Shown piece by piece: positions 1 through 7,402 of a stretch of 64,000 nt of DNA. The stretch comes from Colwellia sp. 20A7 (GTDB lineage: Bacteria > Pseudomonadota > Gammaproteobacteria > Enterobacterales > Alteromonadaceae): the NCBI RefSeq assembly GCF_009832865.1, contig NZ_CP047130.1, positions 4,464,001 to 4,528,000 of the forward strand, read 5' to 3'. A model generated the notes under the pieces. That model was not told the DNA's origin, did not search any database, and was given only the letters and a program-made list of their open reading frames with translations. The first letter of the stretch is position 1, and every line of letters starts with the position of its first letter. The position numbers and the translations under genes are program-made.

Positions 1-81
1 ATTAGATACACTAGTATCGGTGCAACTCGCAATAGTTAATAAAAATAGTACTGGCGCTAACTTCTTAATATTATTTGTCAT
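1..81 (-). CDS. Partial lipoprotein, N-terminal 27 residues only
   Basis: The reading frame opens with ATG at 81 on the minus strand and runs off the left edge of the window. The peptide starts MTNNIKKLAPVLFLLTIASC, which is a lipoprotein signal: positive residues, a hydrophobic stretch, then a lipobox ending I-A-S-C with Cys20 as the acylation site. An AAAGGA ribosome site lies just upstream at about 87-92. Nothing can be said about the mature domain because only seven residues of it are present. The call of a lipoprotein start rests on the signal alone. Confidence 0.6.
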   Translation of the reverse strand, partial: MTNNIKKLAPVLFLLTIASCTDTSVSN

Positions 82-309
82 TCATTTTTCCTTTAAATAC
101 CATGTCTAAAATAAATTATACTTTATATTTCAAATTAAATTAGATCTTTACATAAAACTTACAGACTTGTTTTTGGAATAAATATGATTATGGCGGTAAT
201 CTATATTGATTTATTGTGACTGCTAGATATAGTGATTTCGGCTCACAATTTATGCCCCCTCACTGTCTCCGTAGCTGTCGTCATGGTACTAAAACCTTAG
301 GTCTTCAAT

Positions 310-360
310 GCGGTATTAGTTAGCGTTAAGATATGAAATACCACTGTCGGCTATGAGCTT
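310..360 (+). repeat. Dispersed repeat family R1, copy 1
   Basis: This stretch aligns with 11625-11674 on the same strand. Shared blocks include ATTAGTTA, CGTTAAGA, GAAATACCA and ATGAGCTT in the same order, with about ten substitutions and one single-base gap. It lies just upstream of the first recombinase gene. The role is unknown; it may mark a recombination boundary. The rest of 82-411 shows nothing else recognisable apart from the recombinase leader. Confidence 0.6.
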
Positions 361-411
361 GAAGCTCACAATAGACCATACTTAGTTCTCCATTAATAAC
401 GGAGAATAATC

Positions 412-1035
412 ATGTTTTCTTTAACCGTTTATAAACCAACTGAGCCTTGGAACAAAAACAAAATTGTTGGGCAAAAATTACCACTTAAACTACAACAAAT
501 TTGGGCAATCCGAATCAGGCTAGAATTAGTAAATAATATAAGAGACCTTGCACTTTTTAACCTTGCTATAGATAGTAAATTAAGAGGCTGCGATTTAGTT
601 GCTCTAAAAATAAGGGATATTGCCCACGGGAAAACTATTCAGTCGAGAGCTATTATTGTTCAAAAAAAGACAGGATTGCCCGTTCAATTTGAACTTACCG
701 AAAATACACGTAAATCAATTCAAACTTTGATTACACATTTTCAACTAAGCCAAAATGACTATTTGTTTAAATCGAGAATTCATACGTCAGCACATTTATC
801 AACACGGCAGTATGGAAGAATAGTTGATGCTTGGGTTTCAATGATTGGTTTAGACCAAACCCAATATGGGACTCACACAATGAGAAGAACCAAACCTGCA
901 TTGATTTACAAGAAAACTAAAAACCTGCGAGCGTGTCAATTGTTGCTCGGTCATAAAAAGCTTGAAAGCACGGTCAGATATTTGGGAATAGAAGTGGATG
1001 ATGCGCTTGAGATTTCAGAAGGGATAGATTGTTAA
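412..1035 (+). CDS. Small tyrosine recombinase/integrase, copy 1
   Basis: This is a 207-residue phage-integrase-fold protein that probably cuts and rejoins DNA through a tyrosine. The catalytic set is visible: Arg58 (KLRGCD), Lys85 or Lys86 (VQKKTG), His155-x-x-Arg158 (THTMRRTK), His181 (LLGHKKLES) and the nucleophile Tyr190 (TVRYLG). It lacks the N-terminal core-binding domain of usual 300-400 residue integrases, so it is a short catalytic-domain form. An ACGGAGAA ribosome site precedes the ATG. A paralogue at 3876-4499 has the same length, about two-thirds identity, and a similar leader (CCATACTTA followed by a GGAG). The two converge on the dehalogenase operon. Substrate sites are unknown. 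Confidence 0.8.
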   Translation: MFSLTVYKPTEPWNKNKIVGQKLPLKLQQIWAIRIRLELVNNIRDLALFNLAIDSKLRGCDLVALKIRDIAHGKTIQSRAIIVQKKTGLPVQFELTENTRKSIQTLITHFQLSQNDYLFKSRIHTSAHLSTRQYGRIVDAWVSMIGLDQTQYGTHTMRRTKPALIYKKTKNLRACQLLLGHKKLESTVRYLGIEVDDALEISEGIDC

Positions 1036-1040
1036 ATATA

Positions 1041-1069
1041 ATGCCAGAGTCATTTATGGTCTCTGGCAT
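1041..1069. repeat. Hairpin after recombinase copy 1
   Basis: ATGCCAGAG at 1041-1049 pairs perfectly with CTCTGGCAT at 1061-1069 across an 11-base loop, starting six bases after the recombinase stop codon. There is no T tract, so it is not a classical terminator. It could be an RNA stabiliser or a structured recombination site. Confidence 0.5.
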
Positions 1070-1130
1070 CTTCGCCACCATTGCCGACAGTCGCATAGTT
1101 GAATAGGTATTATTTCAAAGTGGCTTTGGT

Positions 1131-1189
1131 GACGTTAGCTATTGTTTGTTCTTTAGGTCAACAGTTAGCCATAAGCTGACGTTAGCTTT
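1131..1189 (+). repeat. Dispersed repeat family R2, copy 1
   Basis: This 59-base stretch matches the reverse complement of 11742-11800 at about 49 of 59 positions with no gaps. Conserved blocks are GACGTTAGCTAT, TTTAGGTCA, AGTTAGCC and TAAGCTGAC. A partial third copy lies at 5801-5835. All copies sit between gene modules of the accessory island. It may be a recombination boundary or a small non-autonomous element. Confidence 0.7.
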
Positions 1190-1279
1190 ACATAGTTACC
1201 CTGTCTATTCTGATTTTTTAGGGTTAATTAAATTTATCTTCTGTATTGAATGGTACGAATACCAAATTCTTAATTAGTG

Positions 1280-1882
1280 TTAACCAAAAATGGAATTCAA
1301 CGTATGATCCATGGTTGACTTTAACTCATCTTCTGTCTGACCTGCTTTTGCTTGAACTGCCAGTCCATAACTAACTGATAAAAGATAATTAGCCAGTTTT
1401 TCAGCCGTTTGCCCTTTTGGCATATTTGTATTAGCAATGCCGGATGCAAGTAAAGCCGTCAAAATTTGCTTGGTTTCAGTGCCTAATTCTCTGATATAAA
1501 CAACAACGTCTTCCGGAAATGCAACACTCTCTGATTCATTAACGCTTTTTACGAGCAAGCATCCACGAGGAGTATCATTACTACTGAACAGCTCAATAAG
1601 CCCATAGAAAAAAGCTTGTAATCGTTCTTTTAATGTTTCATCTGATGGCTCCATTAGGTGTTTGTAGTTAGCTTCAACGTATTGCTTTACATAGTGAATC
1701 AGTGAGTCTTTGAATAATTGTTCTTTATTGCCAAACGTTCCGTATAAACTCGACGTATTGATACCAAGCTCTGAAGATAGATTCGCAACAGAAGTACCTG
1801 AATACCCATTTGTCCAAAATAACCGCATCGCTTTATCTAATACTACCTCTTTATCAAACGCTCTTTTTCGTCCTACTTTCAC
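1280..1882 (-). CDS. TetR/AcrR-family transcriptional repressor
   Basis: A 200-residue regulator with an N-terminal TetR helix-turn-helix at about residues 8-55 (MRLFWTNGYSGTSVANLSSELGINTSSLYGTFGNKEQLF) and a helical ligand-binding C-terminal part. It is divergent from a membrane-protein and haloalkane-dehalogenase operon. The 175-base gap holds three copies of a TGAAGY-N4-RCTTCA-type palindrome, which strongly suggests that it represses both itself and the operon until an inducer binds. The inducer is unknown; a haloalkane or a related hydrophobic compound is an inference from the neighbour. Start chosen at the ATG giving MKVGRKRAF, the usual TetR beginning. Confidence 0.85.
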   Translation of the reverse strand: MKVGRKRAFDKEVVLDKAMRLFWTNGYSGTSVANLSSELGINTSSLYGTFGNKEQLFKDSLIHYVKQYVEANYKHLMEPSDETLKERLQAFFYGLIELFSSNDTPRGCLLVKSVNESESVAFPEDVVVYIRELGTETKQILTALLASGIANTNMPKGQTAEKLANYLLSVSYGLAVQAKAGQTEDELKSTMDHTLNSIFG

Positions 1883-1921
1883 TCTTTTACCCTTAATAAA
1901 ATTAATTAACAGACTCTATTT

Positions 1922-2011
1922 TGAAGTAATCACTTCACAATGTCAATTCAACCCATTGACATTTTAAAGTGATCACTTCATAATGAATTTAATTCTGAAG
2001 CAATCGCTTCA
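1922..2011. promoter_or_regulatory. Three palindromic TetR-type operators
   Basis: Three 16-base palindromes lie in the divergent promoter: TGAAGTAATCACTTCA (1922-1937), TAAAGTGATCACTTCA (1965-1980) and TGAAGCAATCGCTTCA (1996-2011). They share a TGAAGY/RCTTCA half-site around a four-base centre. The spacing of 43 and 31 bases is three to four helical turns. The adjacent TetR gene is the likely binder. Confidence 0.75.
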
Positions 2012-2057
2012 CATTGGTGTCATATAGATAACCTATAGGTTAAAAGGTAAATTAAAT

Positions 2058-2438
2058 ATGTTTAAAAAATTCGTACAAATTACTGCGCTATTCAACCTTC
2101 CAGTCGCACTAGGAATTATTATTTCAGTACTGATAACACCTCAAGCAGACACCTTTATTATCACGGTGGTATTAGGTGCATCTTTTATTCTCATGGGGGC
2201 TGCGTTACTTTGGGCTGCTTCAAATATTAAAGCCCGTGCATCCATTATTGTTTGGAACGGATTGGTAAGGTTAGTCGGCTTCATCGCGGTAACTTATGCA
2301 TCATCTTTAGGGTTGGCACCAGACGCATTTATCTATATTTCATTAATGGATTTAGTTACTGCTTTTGTTTATATCATTGGCAGTATGCGCGTATCCAAAC
2401 TGCCTTTTAAATCCTTACTTTTAGGAAAAAGCCAGTAA
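2058..2438 (+). CDS. Small four-helix membrane protein of unknown function
   Basis: A 126-residue protein with four predicted membrane segments at roughly residues 8-27, 33-53, 62-82 and 90-108, and short polar ends. No enzyme motif is seen. It is the first gene of the operon facing the TetR gene, 91 bases before the haloalkane dehalogenase, with the TetR palindromes upstream. Its presence with the dehalogenase suggests a role in handling or passage of the same substrate, but that is inference from position only. A GGTAAATTAAAT leader precedes the ATG, a weak ribosome site. Confidence 0.6.
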   Translation: MFKKFVQITALFNLPVALGIIISVLITPQADTFIITVVLGASFILMGAALLWAASNIKARASIIVWNGLVRLVGFIAVTYASSLGLAPDAFIYISLMDLVTAFVYIIGSMRVSKLPFKSLLLGKSQ

Positions 2439-2460
2439 CTTAAAAATTGAAAAAATTAAC

Positions 2461-2510
2461 TTAAATAAACTTAAATAAACTTAAATAAACTTAAATAAAC
2501 TTAAATAAAC
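2461..2510 (+). repeat. Ten-base tandem repeat, five perfect copies
   Basis: The unit TTAAATAAAC is repeated five times without change, filling the gap between the membrane protein and the dehalogenase. The ten-base period is close to one DNA helical turn, so all copies present the same face. Copy number could vary by slippage and change the distance between the two genes. Confidence 0.95.
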
Positions 2511-2529
2511 TACTTTCAGGATAAATATT

Positions 2530-3441
2530 ATGACAATTAAAGCACTAAGAACACCGGAAGAAAGATTCTCTGTATTACCGGCTTTTCCTTACCAACCTAA
2601 CTATATTGATGATTTAGCGGGTTTTGAATCTTTACGTATGGCTTACATCGACGAGGGTGATTCATCATCTGAGACTACTTTTTTATGTTTGCACGGTGAG
2701 CCTTCATGGAGCTATTTATACCGAAAAATGATCCCTGTATTTACAGAGGCAGGTCATCGTGTTGTTTCGCCCGATCTTTTTGGTTTTGGCCGTTCAGATA
2801 AACCCGTTGATGAATCAGTTTATACCTTTGATTTTCACCGTGACAGTTTAATGCAATTTATTGAACGCCTTGATCTGAAAAATATTACGCTGGTCTGTCA
2901 AGATTGGGGCGGCTTATTAGGCTTAACGATCCCAATGGATATGCAAGACCGATTCAAAAATTTGATTGTCATGAACACGGCAATATCGGTTGGTGAAACC
3001 GCTTCTGAAGGGTTTTATCAGTGGCGAGATATGTGCGCAAATGTGCCCGAAATACCTGTAGGTGGTTTATTTGCATGTGACGCAGGGCCAGCAGTGTCTG
3101 TGATGGATGTTATTGCTTATGATGCGCCATTTCCAGATAACAGCTATAAAGCAGGTGTAAGACGCTTTCCTGCCATGGTGCCTGTCGAGCCAACGATGGA
3201 TGGTGTTGAGCACGGAAAACGCGCAAGAGAATTTTGGTCAAAAGAGTGGAACGGTCAAAGCTTTATGGCTATTGGCATGAAAGATCCTGCATTAGGAGAA
3301 GGCCCAATGGAGAAATTAAGAACCTTTATTAAAGACTGCCCTGAACCACTAAAAATTCAAGAGGCTGGACACTTTGTTCAAGAATACGGTGTTGAAATTG
3401 CAGAGAAAGCACTTATTCACTTTGGGATAGCTAATCAATAA
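2530..3441 (+). CDS. Haloalkane dehalogenase, DhlA-like (HLD-I) subfamily
   Basis: This 303-residue alpha/beta hydrolase should replace a carbon-bound halogen with hydroxyl using water in the cytoplasm. The nucleophile is Asp125 in the QDWGG elbow, with the halide-binding Trp126 beside it. The oxyanion-loop motif HGEPSW (55-60) has Glu57, as in DhlA-type enzymes, rather than the Asn of LinB types. The acid is Asp252 (IGMKD) and the base His281 (AGHFVQEYG). Motifs FGFGRSDKP and NGQSFMAIGMKD also fit the family. The length is normal. It is the last gene of a TetR-controlled operon within an island flanked by recombinases, so it was probably acquired. The natural substrate is not deducible. Confidence 0.92.
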   Translation: MTIKALRTPEERFSVLPAFPYQPNYIDDLAGFESLRMAYIDEGDSSSETTFLCLHGEPSWSYLYRKMIPVFTEAGHRVVSPDLFGFGRSDKPVDESVYTFDFHRDSLMQFIERLDLKNITLVCQDWGGLLGLTIPMDMQDRFKNLIVMNTAISVGETASEGFYQWRDMCANVPEIPVGGLFACDAGPAVSVMDVIAYDAPFPDNSYKAGVRRFPAMVPVEPTMDGVEHGKRAREFWSKEWNGQSFMAIGMKDPALGEGPMEKLRTFIKDCPEPLKIQEAGHFVQEYGVEIAEKALIHFGIANQ

Positions 3442-3620
3442 AGCCACATCCCTAACAAATCCATTAGATTAAACATTCAATGGCTTGAAGATTTCGAAGA
3501 AATCCGTATGGCCTTTTTTGTTAATATTATATCCAAAATAAACTTTAGAAAAGTATTGTAGCTAGTAACTTTAATGGACAATTAATTTGGCTATTTCTTA
3601 ATAGGAATTAATCAATATAT

Positions 3621-3650
3621 TCTAAGGCGCTAAGTGCCCCTTTCCGAGAT
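3621..3650 (+). repeat. Dispersed repeat family R4, copy 1
   Basis: TCTAAGGCGCT followed by GCCCC, TTCCG and AT recurs at 7182-7212 with only a few changes. Here it is intergenic; in the other copy it forms the last codons of a DUF2971 gene. The segment is notably richer in G and C than its surroundings. Confidence 0.6.
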
Positions 3651-3824
3651 AGAATCATAATGATTTTTAATACCTAAAGTCATGTTAATCTAATGTCCGC
3701 TTTCTGTGTTTTTAATCAAATTAGAATTATTGACTTTACATATTTCTGTTGATATTTATCACAGTTTTATTATCTAACGCAGGACTGTTTTGTGTCAGAT
3801 TACTCATCGCAAGATAAGTCAGGG

Positions 3825-3845
3825 CTAACGTCCGGTTTCGTATCA
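3825..3845 (+). repeat. Dispersed repeat family R3, copy 1
   Basis: The sequence TAACGTCCGGTTTCGTATCA (3826-3845) is repeated exactly at 11556-11575, with one more identical base on the left in both. It sits about 30 bases downstream of the second recombinase stop codon. Its role is unknown; a recombination site is possible. Confidence 0.8.
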
Positions 3846-3875
3846 TTGAAGAAAGCGTCCATGCTTTTAGAGGTA

Positions 3876-4499
3876 TTAAATATCTGTTGCTTCAGAAAGC
3901 TCAAGCGCATCATCTACTTCAACGCCAAGGTAACGAACCGTACTTTCTAGTTTCGTATGCCCAAGTAATATTTGCACTGCTCTCAAATTTTTTGTTTTCT
4001 TATAGATTAAAGATGCTTTAGTTCGCCTCATGGTATGAGTGCCATATAATGTGACATCTAAACCTATACTTGAGATCCAGTTTTTAACGATCCTTGCATA
4101 TTGACGAGTAGTTAAATGAAACCCTTTTTTGACTCTACTGCCAAACAAATAATCACCAGGTCTAAGTGATTTTTGTGCTATCCACGCTTTTAGTGAATCT
4201 CTAGTTTTAGGGGTTAATTCAAATTGAACTGAACTACCTGTCTTCTGCTGAATAAGCATGGCTCTAGACTGGACATTAGCTCCATGAGCAATATCCAAAA
4301 CCTTCAATTTAATAAAATCACAGGCGCGTAATTTACAGTCTAACGCCAAATTAAACATCGTTAATTCTCGCAGATTATTTGCTAGCTCTAACCTTATTCT
4401 AATTGACCATATTTCTTCGAGTTTTAGGGGAAGTTTTTGACCAACTAGTTTACCTTTATTCCAGGAGGTATTTCTTGAAGTTGATTTACTGTCATACAT
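3876..4499 (-). CDS. Small tyrosine recombinase/integrase, copy 2
   Basis: A 207-residue paralogue of the recombinase at 412-1035, on the opposite strand. It has the same catalytic pattern: Arg58 (KLRACD), QQKTGS lysine near 86, THTMRRTK with His155 and Arg158, LLGHTKLES with His181, and Tyr190 (TVRYLG). Both copies are full length with intact residues, so both may be active. The pair are well diverged, which argues against a recent duplication and for separate arrival or old divergence. A GGAGCACTATC leader precedes the ATG. No core-binding domain is present. Confidence 0.8.
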   Translation of the reverse strand: MYDSKSTSRNTSWNKGKLVGQKLPLKLEEIWSIRIRLELANNLRELTMFNLALDCKLRACDFIKLKVLDIAHGANVQSRAMLIQQKTGSSVQFELTPKTRDSLKAWIAQKSLRPGDYLFGSRVKKGFHLTTRQYARIVKNWISSIGLDVTLYGTHTMRRTKASLIYKKTKNLRAVQILLGHTKLESTVRYLGVEVDDALELSEATDI

Positions 4500-4972
4500 G
4501 ATAGTGCTCCTTTTTAAGAGACTATAAGTATGGCTTAAAACAATGAAATTTATTTAAAACAGAAATTATGTGTATGTAAGAGAATAATGCTTCATTTAGC
4601 CAATTATTGACCTTATCGGTTGTCTGATTAGAATGATTTACCTGAAACGGATAAATACATTTCAGCGTCATAAATAGAATAAAAGCTTTTAAGAATCTTT
4701 CGTTTTACAATATTTGCGCTTCTTCATGTTCGGGAGGGGATTGACTGTAGAATATACCTAACCATGTTTTGACAAGTAAGTAAGGTGGTTTTTGAATATA
4801 TGGCATAGTTAGTGTGCCTTGCTAAATAAAATTTAAATGTAGTAGAGTTTTTAATTGCGCAGTTTTTAGATGAAAATTAATAATTATTTTATATGATAAT
4901 CGTGCAAATCAGATATTGATTTTTATCTTGTAAATCTGAAAAAATTTAGCCAAATAATAAGGACGTTGATCA
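4500..4972. other. Non-coding gap, nothing recognised
   Basis: This 473-base stretch is AT-rich and divergent between recombinase copy 2 and the nuclease gene. I see no open frame of note, hairpin terminator or repeat in it. It must contain the promoters of both genes. Confidence 0.5.
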
Positions 4973-5803
4973 ATGAAAAAAATATGTTTGATATTGTGTA
5001 TTGCTACGGTTTTATTCCCAACAGCTATCAAAGCAAATGAATCAATTAAAATAGCAACCTTTAACATTCAAATATTTGGTGAAACAAAAGCAGCTAAGCC
5101 AAATGTTATGAATGAGTTAGCTTCAATAATTAGAAAGTACGATATTGTGGCAGTTCAAGAAATAAAAAACTCTAAAGGTAATGTCCCGCCTTTTTTTAAA
5201 GAAACAATCAACTCTGACGGTTCACGCTATGATTATGTTATTAGTGAGCGTGGAGGTAAACAACCCGACGATAAGAGAAGCCAAGAGCAATACGCTTACT
5301 TTTATAACACTGATAAAATCTCGCTAGTTCAAGATATGGGACTTTATGATGACTCTGGGACAGATGACTTTCAAAGAGAACCATACGTTGCAAGATTTCA
5401 AACTGTTATGGGCGATTTTAGTTTTGTATTAATTACTGTTCATACAAAGCCTGATGAGGCCGTAAATGAAATAAAAGCACTTCATCATGTATTTGTGTGG
5501 GCTAAATCAATTACACCCCAAGAAGATGATTATATTGCTCTTGGTGATTTTAATGCAGGGTGTGACTATGCTAATTCAACCGACTTCACTAATACAGCTA
5601 TAGTAAACTACTATAAATGGATAGTGCCAGAAAATGCCGACACTAATTTTTCTGATAATACTGCTTGTGCTTATGACCGTATCATTATGACCAGAGGCAC
5701 TGATATTGAATACTTGAATAAGTGGGGGATCGATAGTGTTTCAAGTAAAAAAGTATCTGACCACTTTCCTGTTTGGGCAGAGTTTTCAGCGAAAGACCAA
5801 TAG
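4973..5803 (+). CDS. Secreted DNase I-like endonuclease/exonuclease/phosphatase protein
   Basis: A 276-residue metal-dependent phosphodiesterase of the DNase I fold with a Sec signal peptide (residues 1-21, ending IKANE). Family motifs appear in order: FNIQ near 30, the catalytic glutamate in VQEIK near 63, YFYN, the VHTKP histidine near 160, GDFNAGC with the catalytic Asp-Asn near 192, YDRI, and the terminal SDHFPVW with the catalytic His near 264. It is likely to act outside the cytoplasm on DNA, as a nutrient or biofilm nuclease. An AAGGACG ribosome site precedes the ATG. It is a single gene followed by a partial R2 repeat, consistent with a cassette. Confidence 0.82.
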   Translation: MKKICLILCIATVLFPTAIKANESIKIATFNIQIFGETKAAKPNVMNELASIIRKYDIVAVQEIKNSKGNVPPFFKETINSDGSRYDYVISERGGKQPDDKRSQEQYAYFYNTDKISLVQDMGLYDDSGTDDFQREPYVARFQTVMGDFSFVLITVHTKPDEAVNEIKALHHVFVWAKSITPQEDDYIALGDFNAGCDYANSTDFTNTAIVNYYKWIVPENADTNFSDNTACAYDRIIMTRGTDIEYLNKWGIDSVSSKKVSDHFPVWAEFSAKDQ

Positions 5804-5835
5804 GCAAGTATTAGCCAATAGCTGACATTAGCTTT
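5801..5835 (+). repeat. Dispersed repeat family R2, partial copy
   Basis: The block TTAGCC, AGCTGACATTAGCTTTT matches the right half of the R2 repeat at 1131-1189 and 11742-11800. It begins at the stop codon of the nuclease gene. The rest of the gap up to 6101 shows no feature beyond the ribosome site of the next gene. Confidence 0.5.
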
Positions 5836-6101
5836 TGTTAATCAATGTAAGTATTTAATACAGCATCAGTCAAGGTTCACCTTTGCTTGTTGAACTGATT
5901 CAGGATCATTACTGATATTCACGCAATTACATAGGCTTAACATAAGGCACCTATTGATGAAAAGTATAATAGTACCCAAGTTAAAGTGAAATTAATTGTT
6001 TTAGTTCCTAACACAGTGAATATATGGGATATTAATATAAAGTCATGGGAGTGAATTACTGAGAAATCTCAATAATAATAGTTAGATGATAAGGAATATC
6101 G

Positions 6102-6536
6102 ATGTACCCAAAAGATAAATATGAGTGGAAAGTCATCCTCTGGGGATTAGGATGTATATTCTTTGGTGCCTTTTTGTCACTGATTGAATCAGATTGGCAA
6201 TGGCTAGAAAGATCTGGTTCTCTTGTTGTCATTGTGGCTCTACGATTTTTCTGGCGTGATAGAGTCGATAGAGATGAAGCTTTCATTAAAGAGATGGCAG
6301 ACTACGAGAAAGAATGTAGAGAAACTTTAGATCAGATAACGTCAAAAACCGATTTTTCAAAAACAAAGTTAATCCTATATTACAAAGTAGATGAAGATAA
6401 AGCTAAAGAGATAATAGAAATGCAGCGCACAAGGTATACAAATATTGAGGTAAACCTTGCTATATTTGGCACTTTTATTTGGGGCTATGGCAAACCTGTA
6501 GCATGTGCAATCTGGGAGATAGGCAGTTGTGCTTAA
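6102..6536 (+). CDS. Small membrane protein of unknown function
   Basis: A 144-residue protein with two hydrophobic segments near the N-terminus (about residues 9-27 and 35-50), a charged central helical part (about 52-105), and a third hydrophobic segment near 115-138. No known motif is recognised. An AAGGAATATCG leader supports the ATG. It ends 12 bases before a DUF2971 gene on the same strand, so the two are probably co-transcribed. Together they form one module of the accessory island, bounded by R2 and R4 repeat copies. Confidence 0.6.
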   Translation: MYPKDKYEWKVILWGLGCIFFGAFLSLIESDWQWLERSGSLVVIVALRFFWRDRVDRDEAFIKEMADYEKECRETLDQITSKTDFSKTKLILYYKVDEDKAKEIIEMQRTRYTNIEVNLAIFGTFIWGYGKPVACAIWEIGSCA

Positions 6537-6548
6537 CAAGGAAGTATT

Positions 6549-7214
6549 TTGAAAACGTATAAATATTTAGGGAAAGTAGCGTCAAAATGTTTTCTGAAAG
6601 AGCAAACAATTAGAATATCCCAACCAAAAGCATTTAATGACCCATTTGAACTCCAACTGGAATTTCATGTGACTGATATCAAGTTTAAACAAGGGGAAGT
6701 TTCTTGCAAGTTTGTTCCTCATGGACATGAATCTTTATTTGAAAAATATATTTTGACAAAGTCATCAAATGAAACTCAATTGGCAAAGCTAAATAATGAT
6801 AAAATATTTTCACAAATAAATGAAAGTATAGGGTTTTTATGTCTCACCCAAGCAGATACATTAATCCCTAGTAACTTATTAATGTGGTCCCATTACGCTG
6901 AATCACATCAAGGGATAGTCATTGAATTTGAACCTCAGAGTGAGTACATTCTTAAATCAAGGCCAGTACATTATTACCCTCGAAGACCTATTATTGATTC
7001 TAAATTATTAAGTGAAAATGAATATGTAGCGATTGATGACCTATATTTTAAGTCTGATGTATGGGCTTATGAAAATGAGATAAGAATAGCTAAAAGCCTT
7101 TCTGAGTGTAAGAACTTAGGTGCAAAAGATGCAATGAATAACGATATTTATGTATCTGATATACCGTTAGGTAGTATTAAGTCTAAGGCGCTTCCGCCCC
7201 ATTCCGGCATATAA
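6549..7214 (+). CDS. DUF2971 family protein with unusual C-terminus
   Basis: A 221-residue protein of the DUF2971 family, whose biochemical role is not established. Family hallmarks are visible: KYLG near the start, FNDPFELQ (about 30-37), the core MWSHYAESHQGIVIEFE (about 117-133) and VWAYENEIRIA (about 172-182). The start is TTG, chosen because an AAGGAAG ribosome site sits right before it. The last ten residues (KALPPHSGI region) are encoded by a GC-rich copy of repeat R4, so the original end of the gene may have been replaced and the protein slightly truncated. It is the second gene of a pair with the membrane protein at 6102. Confidence 0.75.
   Translation: MKTYKYLGKVASKCFLKEQTIRISQPKAFNDPFELQLEFHVTDIKFKQGEVSCKFVPHGHESLFEKYILTKSSNETQLAKLNNDKIFSQINESIGFLCLTQADTLIPSNLLMWSHYAESHQGIVIEFEPQSEYILKSRPVHYYPRRPIIDSKLLSENEYVAIDDLYFKSDVWAYENEIRIAKSLSECKNLGAKDAMNNDIYVSDIPLGSIKSKALPPHSGI
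7182..7212 (+). repeat. Dispersed repeat family R4, copy 2, inside a coding end
   Basis: TCTAAGGCGCT and the following GCCCC, TTCCG and AT blocks match 3621-3650. Here the repeat encodes the last residues of the DUF2971 protein and its stop follows immediately. This suggests a junction created by recombination. Confidence 0.6.
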
Positions 7215-7233
7215 AATCAACTTTATACTATAT

Positions 7234-7266
7234 ACTCCCTAGCAATCTACTCGGTCGCTAGGGAGT
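7234..7266. repeat. Strong hairpin between convergent genes
   Basis: ACTCCCTAGC at 7234-7243 pairs perfectly with GCTAGGGAGT at 7257-7266, with a 13-base loop. It lies between the DUF2971 gene and the end of the VWA-like gene, where a terminator is expected. No T tract follows on either strand, so its role as a terminator is uncertain. Confidence 0.5.
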
Positions 7267-7402
7267 GGAAGTTATTTTAAATTAAAGGTTGGGAAGTCCA
7301 AAAAGTAGAATCCCCATATATCTGTATAATCAGGCTTTTACCCTTTTTAAATACTTAATGTAACTAAAAAGGTCACCAATTTTGGACTAAACAGTTATTG
7401 AA

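Larger units (their letters stand above)
3442..3875. other. Non-coding gap with two repeat copies
   Basis: No gene is seen between the dehalogenase and the second recombinase. The gap carries one copy of repeat R4 at 3621-3650 and one copy of repeat R3 at 3825-3845. The rest is AT-rich and unremarkable. Confidence 0.6.
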
